DNA of 64,000 nt, from contig RMBW01000086.1 of the NCBI GenBank assembly GCA_004009845.1, positions 62,001 to 126,000 of the forward strand, given 5' to 3'. Below are positions 13,099 through 25,400 of this stretch, piece by piece (position 1 is the stretch's first letter; every line of letters starts with the position of its first letter). A model generated the notes under the pieces. The model saw only the letters and a program-made list of their open reading frames with translations. It made no database searches and was not told the DNA's origin. This DNA is from Davidsoniella eucalypti (taxonomy: Eukaryota > Ascomycota > Sordariomycetes > Microascales > Ceratocystidaceae). The position numbers were made by a program, and so were the translations under genes.

Positions 13099-16000
13099 GA
13101 TTGCGGTGATGTTGTGTTTTGATAGAGATGTTAAGGATAATAAGTCTGGTATCGAATAAGAGAGATATAAGAATGTTGTGATCTTGTGATGTTGTAACGA
13201 TGATGATGGAGAGTAAGATTTCCAAACTCCAACACCAGGTCGCTGTTCACCTCTTTATATATCATTTCTGGACCATTGTCTATACGTATGTACACACAGC
13301 TTCACTTGACTTCCCGAGATGACCCTCAAATCGGCGAGTTCCCTCCTTGTTGTCAGAGTCAGGCCATATTCCCCAGCTTTTACTACGAAATTTCCCATTC
13401 CGCGTTTCCGGATCGAGGCATGCATTGCGCCTACGCCTCAGTTAGAATAGCAAAGCAGGGCCAAAAATAAGGTGTAGCATTACGCTAAGATTCAACATGT
13501 TCTTAGATTCACAAAATGACTGTTAAGAAAGCATCAATATTTGGACTGGTGATCTCTAAATCGTCGAGAAATGGTCTGTAAGTCGACCGAGTGTGGTGCT
13601 ATCTGGGTCCACTTTTACGGGGCTTCCAGCCAATCATAGCGGCTAGCCCCGGATTTTACGCCCTGAGTGGGCTGATAGTCGAGAGATTTTCCAGAGCAAT
13701 TCCGCTTTTGGAAAGTCCCGCTCTTACTACACCATGCCAATACCTACAGACTACTAAGTTTGGCTATATGTATCTATAATTTTTTACATAGAGTTCTGTA
13801 TGAATCGTCACTAAGATTGACTATAATATGGATACTCACATTTTAATATAGAATCGCGACTATTTCCGAAAGGTTCCCCTATCCTGTTGTTAGGTGATAT
13901 ACATGTCGCAATTGTCTAGGCCTACGCTAGCCCTGAAAATCGAACCGCACTGAACATGTTTAGAAAACCCTAGAGAAGATCCAATCATGAGATCTCTCTA
14001 CGAGTCAAGTCGTATAAAAGCGCATGAAAACTTTACCACTTATTGAACCATGAAGTATACAGATAGATTAGCCAAGCATTGACATGTAAGTTTGGTGGTG
14101 CAATACTACTCAGTATCGTACAACTACAACTAAATGTTGCTTCCATTTAAGCAAGTCTCAGATGTGACATTGGCTTTGAGAACTCTAACGATACCCGAAG
14201 ATCTGGACCGGCCAATCACATTTGTGTGGTTTGACTAATATATAATCTTACTGTTTGTTCTACAAGCTACGATACACTGAACTTATTAGCTTTCCTTTTG
14301 CCTCAACTCCACATGGTAGGAAAAACATGAATAGAAATCAGGAGCATTCAGGGATATCGAATTAACCCAGCTATCATGTGATCTAAGTAACCCTAAGACG
14401 CTACGATGTATTGTGACTAAATCTCCGGCTACTTGATGTCAAGATATTATTTCCTCTCTGTACTAAGATAAAACCAAACTTGATTTTCTGATTTCTATGT
14501 CTGAAAACGGGAAGATGAAAGTACATAGTTTTTTTATTATTTTGTTTTATATTTTACTTCTTACAATTGCGCCTGCATAAAGTCTTTACAAAGAGAGCTA
14601 AAAATATGCCTTGTCAAGCTTGGCAGTGAGCAAGCCAAAGTTCTTCCAGGCATCAATGCTCATATAGCTATAGTACAATTCTTACTATGACCATGACTAG
14701 GATACATGAATATGTTATGCATATTCTAGAAGCTTTGTTAGTCTTTTATCTGATTCCGTTCAACATTGACGATATCAACCGCCTGGGGCAAAAACACACT
14801 GTATATATAGTTGCCTTGACAAGGCTGTGACTTCGGTAGGAGCCACTCCGCCATAATTTTAGGCACGGGGGAGGGGGCTAGCCTCTGTTATCTTGACGTT
14901 GGTGCGCCTCGATGATAGACCTTTTATGCGTTCTGCCTTGAGGGTTTGCTAATGTCCATCCTATATGGTAAGTGTACTTGTCACAGGTTTCAGTGTTGTA
15001 TCTAATAGCCATCTATAGTAAGCAAATACTTTATTGTTTAGTGGCGTCTTGTTTGGAAACCTCCCGGCAACAAATGTGTTGTGATTGCACTAGTTTGAAG
15101 AAGATGTACATACAAAATATGCTGTGGCATTGCTCAACAAGTGCTGATTATGTATTGTCCTTGAGCCCTTCAATGAAAGCCGTAAATCGCCCCCCTCTTT
15201 CAGGTTGATATCGTAGAAAAATACAATAATGATAAAAACCGTCAACTTTGTTTGAGAGCTTCGACGACAAAGTTAGCGTGTGATTTAAGCATGTGTCGAA
15301 CTAGGTGCGATTGTACACAACATCGTCATCATTCACCTGTTAGTGATCTCATCAGTTGAAGGTTGTCCTATCAGAGATTGCCACTTACACCAAGAATACA
15401 ATACGGGTATGTATGTAGACGGGAGTGGCCGGCATCCTATCCAAGAGGGCGGGCGGCCCCTAAAATGGCCCACGTGAGTGATTATTATGGCAGGACAATG
15501 TTTACGTCATGACTAAATGTATACTACATGTAATCTTTTAGTAACATTTTATCCAGAGCATCGACTGAGATGGCTTAAGGATTTGTGTGATTGAACCAGT
15601 TCAAAGTATACTTCCAGCAATGGTAACCATGCCATCATGTCCGTTATACATGATTAGCCTTGACTTACTGTCATTTGAGTCATGTGGGCAAAGGGATAAC
15701 AAGATTTCCGCGATAGTGCCAAGTTGAAAAGTGGCCAATTTTTCTAGTTTCTCCTTTTGTTCATGATGGATAGTGGCATTTTCGTAAGTATGAAAAAGAA
15801 AGATCCGTACAAGCAGAGTCTGAACGATTGGCTATGGATTGCTCAGTTAATTATACATGACTCTGTAGTTGGCTTTATCCGGACTGAAATCTACTACCAG
15901 CCATGTTAAATAGTTTCGTACTTTGTCTATTCTATGAACAACTACAGATACAATGTATAACAGCGTTAGCGAGAGAGATGTGCTCACATACATACGTACA

Positions 16001-16923
16001 TAGTAGTTTTACATAGTAGTTGGCCTCAACAGGGATGGGTATGGTACATAAGGTATACCTCCCATACTAAGCCAGCCGCATGCAGCTGTGACCTAATAAT
16101 GACTATAACTGTGTTAGGCCAACCCGCCGCCAGCCGCCTAATTAAAAATCTCATTCTTGACTCTTGTTTTTTTTTTTTTGGTTGTTCACATGGGGGGCTT
16201 TTACTTATCCCAAAACAGCGTAGCTGGAACGAGTCTATGACGCTTGTTTTAGCTGTAGAATACCCAAGAATGAACAAAAAGTAGAGACAGAGAAAGAGAG
16301 ATGGGTAGGCTTAGCACTGACTTGGGTAGCTTGGCTGGTTAATGCGTCAAGGGAGGCGAGTTTGCATAGTTCTTGTCTTCCTCTTCCTTTCTTCCTCTTT
16401 TCATCCCTTCTATTCGTTTGCCTGGAGAAGCCGAGAGCAGGTCCGATCAGGGCTTGGCGTAAGACTCTCTTCCCGGCTGAATCGGCATCGGGATTTTATC
16501 AGTGGTAGCACTCGACTGGGATGTTTATGCTGTACATATAGTTTTACTAGAGAAGTTGAGCTTTAGCTTTTTGAGCTTTGTAAATGCACTTATGCACTAA
16601 ATATCCGTCGTGTGACTTGCCGCTTGTAGTTCTGTCGCAGCATAATCCAATAATCCTGCATCGCGATATACATAGTACATTGTACACGTATAAAGAGAGA
16701 CCGAGCTCCCGCTTTTTTTCTTCTCGCACTTAATTTCGCCTTTTCCGGCACTGATCATCTAGCCTCGCATTTTCTATAAGAACTCCCAACCGTCTTGTTT
16801 TTCATTTTTCAGACTTGACTGTTATCTCGACTCGTTTTCCATTCATCTCTCTCAAATCTTCCACTTTATTTTTCTTCTGTCAAACTCTAGCCTCAACGCT
16901 TACAGAACCCCCCCAGCACAAAA
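13099..16923. other. Gene-poor intergenic stretch
   Basis: 3.8 kb of AT-rich sequence with no domain-bearing ORF or exon chain on either strand. The first 150 bases upstream of 13098 are probably the promoter and leader of the small mitochondrial gene. The final 200 bases before 16924 are strongly pyrimidine-rich and probably the PMP3 leader. Nothing else stood out. Confidence 0.55.
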
Positions 16924-17516
16924 ATGCCTTTCACTGCCAGGTACGTTTCTTTCTTCAGCTGTACTACAGCACCAAATATAGAGCAGGACCCTCTGTATTT
17001 TATACAGGCTGCCGCCTATATTAGCGCCGTTGTTTGGTGCGATGCAATTGGACATGGTCCTTTGAAAGGCTTGGCTAGAAAGAAGCAAGCAGGCCAAGCA
17101 AATCAAAGCAGCAGCAAATCAAAGCAGCAGCAAATCAAACACTAACATCGTCTCTTTCTCTTCAACAGCGACATCTGCAAGATTCTCCTTGCCATCATTC
17201 TGCCCCCCGTCGGCGTTTTCCTCGAGCGCGGCTGCGGTGCTGATCTGTGCATCAACATCCTGCTGACCATTCTGGGTATGTCGCATTACTTCTCTCGGAG
17301 TCTCTATGATTCTATCGCCTCATGCTATCTTTTCCCACAAATGCCAAGCCAAGCCCTGTGCCGGAGGGCCCGGCGTTTGTCTTTTGTCTACTGGTCCAGT
17401 GACATCATCTCGACACTATTTATCACTACAATTCGAGCGGCAGAACTAACAGCATTCTCGCTATAGGTTACATTCCTGGCATCATCCACGCGTTGTACAT
17501 TATTCTCAAATATTAA
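16924..17516 (+). CDS. PMP3: Plasma membrane proteolipid 3 (PMP3/UPF0057 family)
   Basis: A tiny two-span plasma-membrane proteolipid. Yeast Pmp3 limits membrane hyperpolarisation and non-selective cation uptake. Three exons, 16924-16940, 17169-17275 and 17467-17516, encode 57 residues, the family's normal size. The signature is clear: an N-terminal DICKILLAIILPPVGVFLE span followed by the CGADLCINILLTILGYIPG segment and a second hydrophobic end. Exon 1 carries only 17 coding bases, so the gene is easily missed by ORF scans. The two introns (228 and 191 nt) are each longer than the 174-nt coding sequence. Intron 1 contains a 16-nt tandem repeat just before its branch region. The identification is near certain. 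Confidence 0.96.
17098..17139 (+). repeat. 16-nt tandem repeat inside PMP3 intron 1
   Basis: About 2.6 copies of GCAAATCAAAGCAGCA, ending just upstream of the CACTAAC branch-like sequence and about 30 bases from the acceptor. Seen directly; any effect on splicing is speculative. Confidence 0.85.
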
Positions 17517-18562
17517 TGCGCTCTTCCTCGTCCCACCACCACCTCACTACCACATCAATGCTAAATCCTGACGGCACTGCCATTCACCGCTTGAATCGCC
17601 GTCGCTAGCAGAACCGACATTCCATCGCCGTGCTTTATGTTTCTTTTATTCTGGCTTCTTTCTTCCTATTTCATATACGGTTATTAGTGAAATACCTTTG
17701 ATATCATGGGCGCAGTTTTAGTACTCTAGTTCCCTCACCTTGTTTTTTTCCGTACTCCATACAACATAATGTCGTCATGTTTGATTGTCGGCTTTGTAAC
17801 AAAGTTTTTTCTCCATGATTCTTTGTTAAACGGCCGATACTAGTTTTTTATTTTTTTATACCTTTGAATAAAATTGACATTCCAAGGAAACTCTATGAAG
17901 TCTTATTTTGAATGTACTGTGCCTCAATCCTCGTATAGGAATGCGACGACTTTGCTTGGGCACACCGCCTTCTACATCGTCTACGAATTCACAAGTTATG
18001 CTTGGCCGGTTTGGAGAATAATATCCAAGCAAGATCAATCAATATTAGTCTTGATTTCTGAGTTGGCAGCCAAAATAACCGACCCAATGTTGGCACTGAC
18101 TTGGGCTCGTCTATTAAGTTTCATCTGCTATTAGAGAGGGACGCTGCTTCTGCGGGTTGGTTGACCTTTGAATCACTCACTGGCCACCGTTTTGGTATTG
18201 TTCATAGTCCGAGATGACAGAAACGGCCTTCCTAGTATAGCTCATTTAACCGGCCAATATAAATTGCAGGAATATGTAATGGGCCATTTTACATGCGGCC
18301 TATATTCCTATGTAGAGTCCAAGGCCAGACAAACGAGCAAGCATGACGAAAGGAGAGCTGTAGCATATTTGATTATTCCTCACATTATAGTGAGCAGGCT
18401 TGCATATGTATATACAACTAGATGCAAGTAGAATATGATACAATCGACATGTTGATGCGGCCAATATCAAGGAATTGATAGAGCCGTCTTGAGTTCGGTG
18501 CTTGGATATATACTCGTATAGTACAATGTGGCTATCGGGGTATATGGTGGCCTATCTTCCGC
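17517..18562. other. Intergenic, 3' flanks of PMP3 and the GTPase gene
   Basis: About 1 kb between the two convergent genes. The first 300 bases after the PMP3 stop are T-rich and look like a 3' UTR. No further gene was seen. Confidence 0.55.
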
Positions 18563-20099
18563 CTAATTGCCTCTGCCTACCTTGAACGACAGAATCTATT
18601 GTGAAAGTTAGCATATCAAGATGATCGACAGGATACAAGTGTGACAGTCCCTCGTGTTAACTTACGTCGTTCTTTCCAGACGCTACTGTATCCTCCTCGG
18701 AGACTCTCAAGTTGCCTTGGCCCTCGACAAAGGCGATTGGAGCATCGCCCATGACTTTGCGTGCCACATCAGCTATCGTCGAGTTCTTCTTGATCAAAAC
18801 ACAATCACGGAAGACTGCTTTGTTGTCACCTATACCTCCCGAGCCAAAAGTCGAGATGTTTCTAACGGGAAATACTGGCACTAAGCCAAGTACGTCTGCC
18901 GCCTTTTGTAAAACTTGCACAACACCTGTTGATCCGAAGCGATAGAGAACCATATCTTTGAGATTCTCGATACGATTGCGGTTCTTGTCGTCAAGCTCCT
19001 TGAGGCCACCGCCTTCTGCATCGCCATCAGCGATGAGATCATCCCGGGTATCCACGAATTCACTGCCCTCGGTATACTTGACATAGCCCTGTTTAGCCAT
19101 TTTACGCAGGAATACTTCACTGACGGCTGAACATAATACCAGCGTGTTGGGGTCTTGCTGTTTTGCGATTTTAGAGATGTTCTTGTCAGAATCTGGGTGG
19201 TCGATCTTGTTCAGAGCAATGACTGTGGGAAACTTTTCGTCGATGAATGAGTTGATCATGATATCGATATGAGCATCGGTCCACTCCTCTAACGGTTCTT
19301 TCAGATTTGCCCTGTCCAAAGATCTCTGGACAAGCTTCAGATTTGCGCCGTAACCACCAAACTGTGCGCGAAGAGTATCGACGGCCGTCGACTTCGTTGC
19401 CATATGACGTCTACGAATACTTGGCCAGCGTTCCATGAGATTACCCTTGATCCAAGCAACGATTTCAGAGCGTAGCCAAGCAATGTCGACTGACGGGTCA
19501 TACCCACGGGTTTCTTTTCCTTCGGCATCGACAGTCCCAGAAGCGTCTACCACGTGTATAAGCGCATCGGCCTGGCGTAGATCATCGAGGAACTTGTTTC
19601 CAAGTCCACGTCCTTGATGCGCACCCGGCACTAGTCCAGCAACATCGAGAAGCTCAATGGGGACGGAACGCCGTCCATTATCGCAAGAGCCGTAGTTCGG
19701 CTTGCACTTTTCTTGTAGGTTAAATCGCGAACAGGCGCATTCGATCTGGAGGTATCCGATAGCACGTTGAGGGTCGATGGTGGTGAAGCTGAGAGAAAGA
19801 TGAGCGTGTGTAACGCCCGGCTGTTAGCATTGTATACGCTGAGGCGCAAAAGGGCCCTCATCGGCAGTCGAGATAGCAGGCTATGGTTCGGACTATGGCA
19901 TTGCTATAGGGTATTATGCGTACGGGAAGTTTCCTAGAAACGATATTAGCCATCAGCCTAGTGCGATATCAAGAGTTACAATGGAGGCTTGTGCTGAAGA
20001 CACACCAACTTTAGATGAAGCATCAGTGAGAGAGTTCAGGGTGGTGCTCTTGCCAGCCGAGGGTTTGCCAACAAGGCCGATCAACGGATCACGGCCCAT
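18563..20099 (-). CDS. YLF2: YchF/Ylf2-like Obg-family GTPase
   Basis: Four exons are needed: 20099-20006, 19933-19924 (a 10-nt microexon), 19788-18666 and 18595-18563, giving 419 residues, near the roughly 405 of yeast Ylf2. The P-loop GKPSAGKST is at residues 11-19 in exon 1. The switch motif KVGNFPFTTIDP (30-41) is complete only when the microexon is spliced in. DVAGLVPGAHQGRG (83-96) is G3 and NKID (228-231) is G4, and a C-terminal TGS-like region contains GDAPIAFVEG. The last exon replaces an early stop with ILSFKVGRGN through a GTAAGT donor and a TGCTAAC branch. The family binds and hydrolyses nucleotide and is thought to act around ribosomes or stress responses; Ylf2 itself is poorly characterised. 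It is divergent from the SET gene 611 bp away. Confidence 0.92.
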
Positions 20100-20710
20100 C
20101 TTTTATGGACAATCTGATATATGACTGGAGGAGAATGCGAAGTAGTGAGTTTCTTGTTGGCCACGATCGAAGGTGTATGTTTGGCTTGTTTGACGAGAAC
20201 AATGACCGTATGTTCGAAGGGGAGACTCGGCCGACTTGGTGCGATCAGAGCCTTGGAGGAGGGAGATGAATTGCTCAAAACATAATTTAGAATGGAAGAT
20301 CTCGGTAAGCCCAAAGAAGCAAACGGTCTCAGCAAAAAAAATTGAAAAAGCAGTTATTCCACTTTGGTAAAAAAAAAAAAAAAGATTAAAAAAGAATTAA
20401 AAAAAAAAGAATTCCATCAACGCCAATAAAATCTTATCCCGCCAATGACAATAATAGCAAGAGCGATGGCGGGGCTATCACCCTTTCCCTATTAGGTGAA
20501 CTGCCTTGTACTAATTCGGTTCCCTATAAAGTGGGTTCCGTGATATAATGTTCGAATTTAATTTTGAATTTGAATAAAAGTATACTCGACGTCGATATCG
20601 ATCAATAAACCTTGTATTGGGACTATTTTCTCTCCTCTTTCCGGCTCAACACTTAAGATACATTCACCTTGCCTGAATTATCTCAAGCTCCAACTTAGTT
20701 TCCCTATATT
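20100..20710. promoter_or_regulatory. Shared divergent promoter region
   Basis: 611 bases between two divergent genes, the YLF2-like GTPase (-) and the SET methyltransferase (+). It contains A-rich tracts at about 20370-20410 and CT-rich sequence near 20630-20650. No specific factor site was assigned. Confidence 0.5.
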
Positions 20711-22462
20711 ATGGCTATATTAATATCTGGCCGTGCGCCAAAACTGGACACCAGCGTGCTTCCAACTTGGTCCCGCTTCAACAACGTCACATTCGATAAA
20801 GTCGAGGTTAAACTTATCGACGGCACGGTTGGGAATGGCATTGTGGCACAAGAAGACATAGAAGTACCCGCGGAACAGAGCAATAAAGCTGTTGTTTTGA
20901 GCATCCCAGAAAATGTTGTGCTTAGTCGATTCCAGATCGACGAATACGCCAAAGTTGAGCCCAAGTTTCGGGAGCTCCTAGAGGCATATGGCGATCCTGT
21001 GAGTAATGGGTGTATAAAATAGTGAACCACAAGCTAACTACAATATCAGTCTTTGCGTCAACATTTCATATTATACCTTATGCTACAGAGGATAAACTCT
21101 CTACATGAGATCAAGATTCTCCCGTCTCCCTGGACCGAGTACATCAAATTCTTACCAGAGCACATTCCAACACCTACATTATGGGAACCATCACTGATTC
21201 CTCTGTTGCACGGGACTGAATTGGCCGAACCTGTCCAAGCCAAACTCAACGTGCTCGAGCGGGAGTATGACCGGTTATCAGAGATTGCCCAAGATCTTCC
21301 TTTCTTGCAAGACTTTTCATTTTCTCCTGAGGGCGTGACGCTTCGAGATTGGCAACTATGCGATGCCTGGTTTCGATCTCGTTCCCTTGAAATTCCGGGT
21401 CTCGGTACCTGTATGGTTTCTGTTCTCGACATGGCGAATCATTCTTCTAAACACAACGCCTTTTGGGACCGTGATCCGGTGGATGGAAGTGTAGTCCTAG
21501 CCCTTAGACCCGGCTTGTCTCTAAAGAGCGGCGAAGAGGTTTGCATCAACTACGGCGAAGATCGTAGCGCAGCAGAGTTCCTCTTTGCGTATGGGATGTT
21601 CGACATAGACTGCGCAGTTCGACCGTTGAATATCCCCTTCTTCTTTGCCTCCGATGATTCTCTCGGGGCGGCAAAACGGGCCATCTACAAGAAGAAACCG
21701 CAGTTAACTATCACACTTCCAGAAGACTTGGCTGAGTATGAAGATGGGAAAATATACTGGAAATGTCCATCGGCGTTTCTTGCGGTGTTGAATGCCGAGG
21801 ATGGTCTTGCCTTCCAAGTTGCACAAGACATAGAAGGTGGCCAAGATCTTCGGATGTTCTTGGATGGAGTAGATGTGACCGATAAGGCAGAGACGATCGA
21901 GGATATCCTTCGAACCAAAGATATATGGCCAATCATAAACTTTCGTGCTCTACAAATGATGAAAAATACGCTGAGCGTTGATCAGATATTGCAAAACTTC
22001 GACATCGATAAGCATGAAGAACTCTGGGAAGGGAAGCCTTACGAGTACTCATTAGTGGCACAGTTCGCATACACGGAAGCGCAGCTCATACAGACCGCCG
22101 TGTCTTACCTCGATAGCGCAGTAAGTCATTGTCAGCACCATATACACAAATTACAGACAAGAGAGCACGGCAGTCACACACGGCTCACCTCAAAGCCTAC
22201 GGTATTTGTTCATCTTACTAACACGTAACATCTTCAACAGTCGATCTCCCAGTTTCAGCACCCATTACTACAAGCATATCTTAGTGCAGTCCAAGAAGGA
22301 ATCGAGATATCACCCAAAGACCTCGTTGCTGTCCTCAAGAAACAGGACGAAGAAAGTGCTGGGGTGGATGCTGACGTCGATCTTTCAACTTTGGAGTCCA
22401 ATAGAAGCACGGCTATGGACACCCGGATCACGGAAGAAGACGGAGAGGAGGATTTCAGCTAA
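20711..22462 (+). CDS. SET-domain lysine methyltransferase (SETD6/RKM-like)
   Basis: Three exons, 20711-20998, 21050-22120 and 22241-22462, encode 526 residues. The split SET domain of the Rubisco-LSMT/SETD6/Rkm class is visible. It has an N-terminal GTVGNGIVAQEDI strand pair (about residues 38-50), a long insert, then the cofactor-binding DMANHS motif (223-228) and INYG (262-265) followed by SAAEFLFAYGM. The C-terminal third is helical and charged, as in the substrate-binding domain of this class, and ends in an acidic tail. Such enzymes methylate lysines on ribosomal proteins, elongation factors or other non-histone targets in cytosol or nucleus. The class is well supported; the particular target cannot be told from sequence. 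Confidence 0.88.
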
Positions 22463-25400
22463 TATCCATTATATCCATCATGTACATGTATGTATGTTGC
22501 AAGAAACCGGTTACTCCAACTGTAGTGTGCTAAACAAAAGCCTATGCGCATCTGCAGTACAAACAAGACAAGGCACATCATACCTCATACTTGTGTCGTC
22601 ACATTAGCCCAATCTAGCAAAAGTAAGAAAGGAAAAAAAAGATTCTTGTCTCTCCTTGTCATACATGCGTCATATGAAAATTACATTCGATTCGATAGAA
22701 GATAGAGGAGATTCTACACCTGTAGTTTAAGAATAGAGACAGATCAAAAAGAGGTGTTTAGTAATAGGCCCAGAATACCCGAATTTTGATAGAGTGATAG
22801 CAAGTATAGGAAACCATTCAGGTCTAACAAGAGACAAGCTGTTATCCAATCGATTCAAGATGCAGGTGGTATAACTAGCCGTCGACTCGCGAGTGGCACT
22901 ACAACCCTTGACTTTGGGCTGGGGCCCCCGTTTTCCTGGGTCGTGTGCTCGCATCTACGTATATTGGATAGTTTTAGTTGTATGCTAAGGGATAATTTGA
23001 TCAGTCATCTAGAGTTATAGCTCGGAATGCTTTCGACGAGGTGTCGTTGTATCATAATTATGTTATTCAACTCTGTAAAACGTTGCCACTATACTATAGT
23101 ATAAAACTGTCTTCACAGAACCATGGTCCAGTCTATTGTATTCTTCGGTGGGTACGACGAACGAATACAAGATGATTTATCTTTTACTTTTTACTTAAAC
23201 CCATTGTCTATAATCTACTACTCGTCCGTCATCTTCGCCTAACAGTGGGTGATATTAAAACAATCTAAGTCTATGTATGTTCGTATGAAACCCAGATAAG
23301 ATCGCCCTGAGATATCCAAGAGAGACATCACAGTAACATGAGTAAATTACGGTCCTGTAGTGTAGCACTTTACTTTAATCCCCGGGTATATATTAGAAAC
23401 TACCTATCAATATACTGTATTCCTAATGAATCTCTAATACCTTGACGGAAGACTTCGGGATCTCCAGAAAGGGGGCTGTCTCGTCCCAGCCCAGTGCTCC
23501 GTCAACAGTATAGCTACGACATTGCCATCATTGCCACATCTTGGCTGTTGGGTTACATATAATGATGGTAACTTTTTTACTTGGACCAATAGAATAAATA
23601 ACCTTGTGAGTCAATATGCACTGAGTGAATGATTCAAGAGGCGTGCGGTTTATCATGAGGGGTGAATACAAGATCAGCAAAGCAAACTATATATACATAC
23701 GTATGACTTTGATATTCGTAAGTGTATGACTGAGTGAATGCAAGCTTATATGTACGGTTAGATATCTTTCCTACATGCTTGGATATAACATGCCAGAATA
23801 AGTATGGAGTTCACGATGACGATAGGCAGAAAGCACAGTCTTAGTGGCGCCCATACCCTTTTCAAGCATCGATAATGAAGATGGGCCTTGACTTGGAATA
23901 TAATGAGTAGAATAACACGGCAGAGGAAACAGAGGGGCAGGTAAAATTCTCAAGAGAAGAATAAGAAACGAAGGGAAAAGTATAGAAAAAAAAAAGTTTG
24001 CACGACGGAGACAACAACATTGGCTCAGTATGGAAGCAGGATAAGCATTTACTACTTACAGAACGAGTGCTACCCTAGTAGCTACAGATACGACACTTTG
24101 ACGAGGAACCACAAGCGTGTTCTCCTTGTCTAGTAGACAGATATATAGTATAGTTGTATAGAGCTAGTCATTGTTGTCCAGGATGACAGGATCCAGAAGC
24201 AGGATGCGGAGAGTGAAACGTCGGATCTTTGGGTATTCACTCGCTTTGTCATCTTATACCGCGATCAGCAAACGGCAATTTGAGGGCTTTTTGTTTTTTG
24301 TTTTAGATGATTTTCGGGTTTTTCTTCCATCCACGATGTTGGCATCGAGAAGCGCCACTTGTATCGCAAGAGTGGAGAAGGGGGAAGCATTGCCCTAAAC
24401 GGGATACTCATAAAGACAAAAGAAAGGGAGGGAGAGAAGGGGATGGATTGATCACGAGCCCCATAGTCGAGTTTCGAAGTTGGTACGGACTAGGAAGTGA
24501 TAGGATTCATCGATTTTATATGAGGACATATAGCGTACAGATATTATCTATACTAATAGTTAGTTGCAAAGGAGTATCTGAAAATTGTCATCGAATAGTT
24601 AGCTTGTAACTGCTAGTTCGGTCATGCTAGTTATTACAACTGCTGCCGCCGTTGGCTAACAATGAATTGGCTTGGATGATTAGCGGTTGGGAAGTTGGAA
24701 CTGTTGACCGCTTTCATCGGCACACATTCCACTTATTTGCCCTCTTAGTCGCCGTTCCAACTAAGAACAATGGTGCAGAGGTCTTTGAACGATGGCGGGG
24801 AGAGGAGAGACATATAATAGAAAACCACAGGGGGCATATGTATATCAGTAGAGTCTATAGGGGCCTATGAGAACTGAGAGAGAGCCTTTGTCATTTGTCA
24901 TATGCATAGTTGGACTCTCATATTCAAGTGTCAGTGAGTATTGCTTATGCTGTTGTTACATGAAGTGCGACTTCCCGGCTCTCCTGATAACAGACCAACA
25001 CAAGCTTATGTCACGTTGTTGAGCCATACTATGTCCTATTCACCCAACAAGTACGATCACCTACCATCGCCCGGCTTCCCAGAGTCCGTCACGCTAACTC
25101 TGTGTCCAAAGCCAGACGATCTAGGCTCTTCTTCCCCAGCCGAGAAAAGAAGAGGCCCTCCTTTTGTTCGTTATTGCTCTACGAGAAGGAGCCGGGTCGA
25201 GGCAGATCAGCAAATAGCGGAGGAGACAATGCAGCATGAAAACAGCAAAGGTGAGCGTGACTACCAAGAATAACAGAGCTTAGACACAACAATAGTTAGT
25301 CAGTCGCTACTTCAATATTGCGAATGAAAAAAGGGTTCATCAGCCGCCCCATCGATATGGCTTTGTGGACGTCGTTTGAAAAACTGGGGAAAGATCGTAG

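Noticed and set aside
24941..25273. 110-codon open frame in the gene desert
   Set aside because: The frame is open but codon use is unremarkable, and no motif, presequence or membrane span is visible. Not enough to call a gene.
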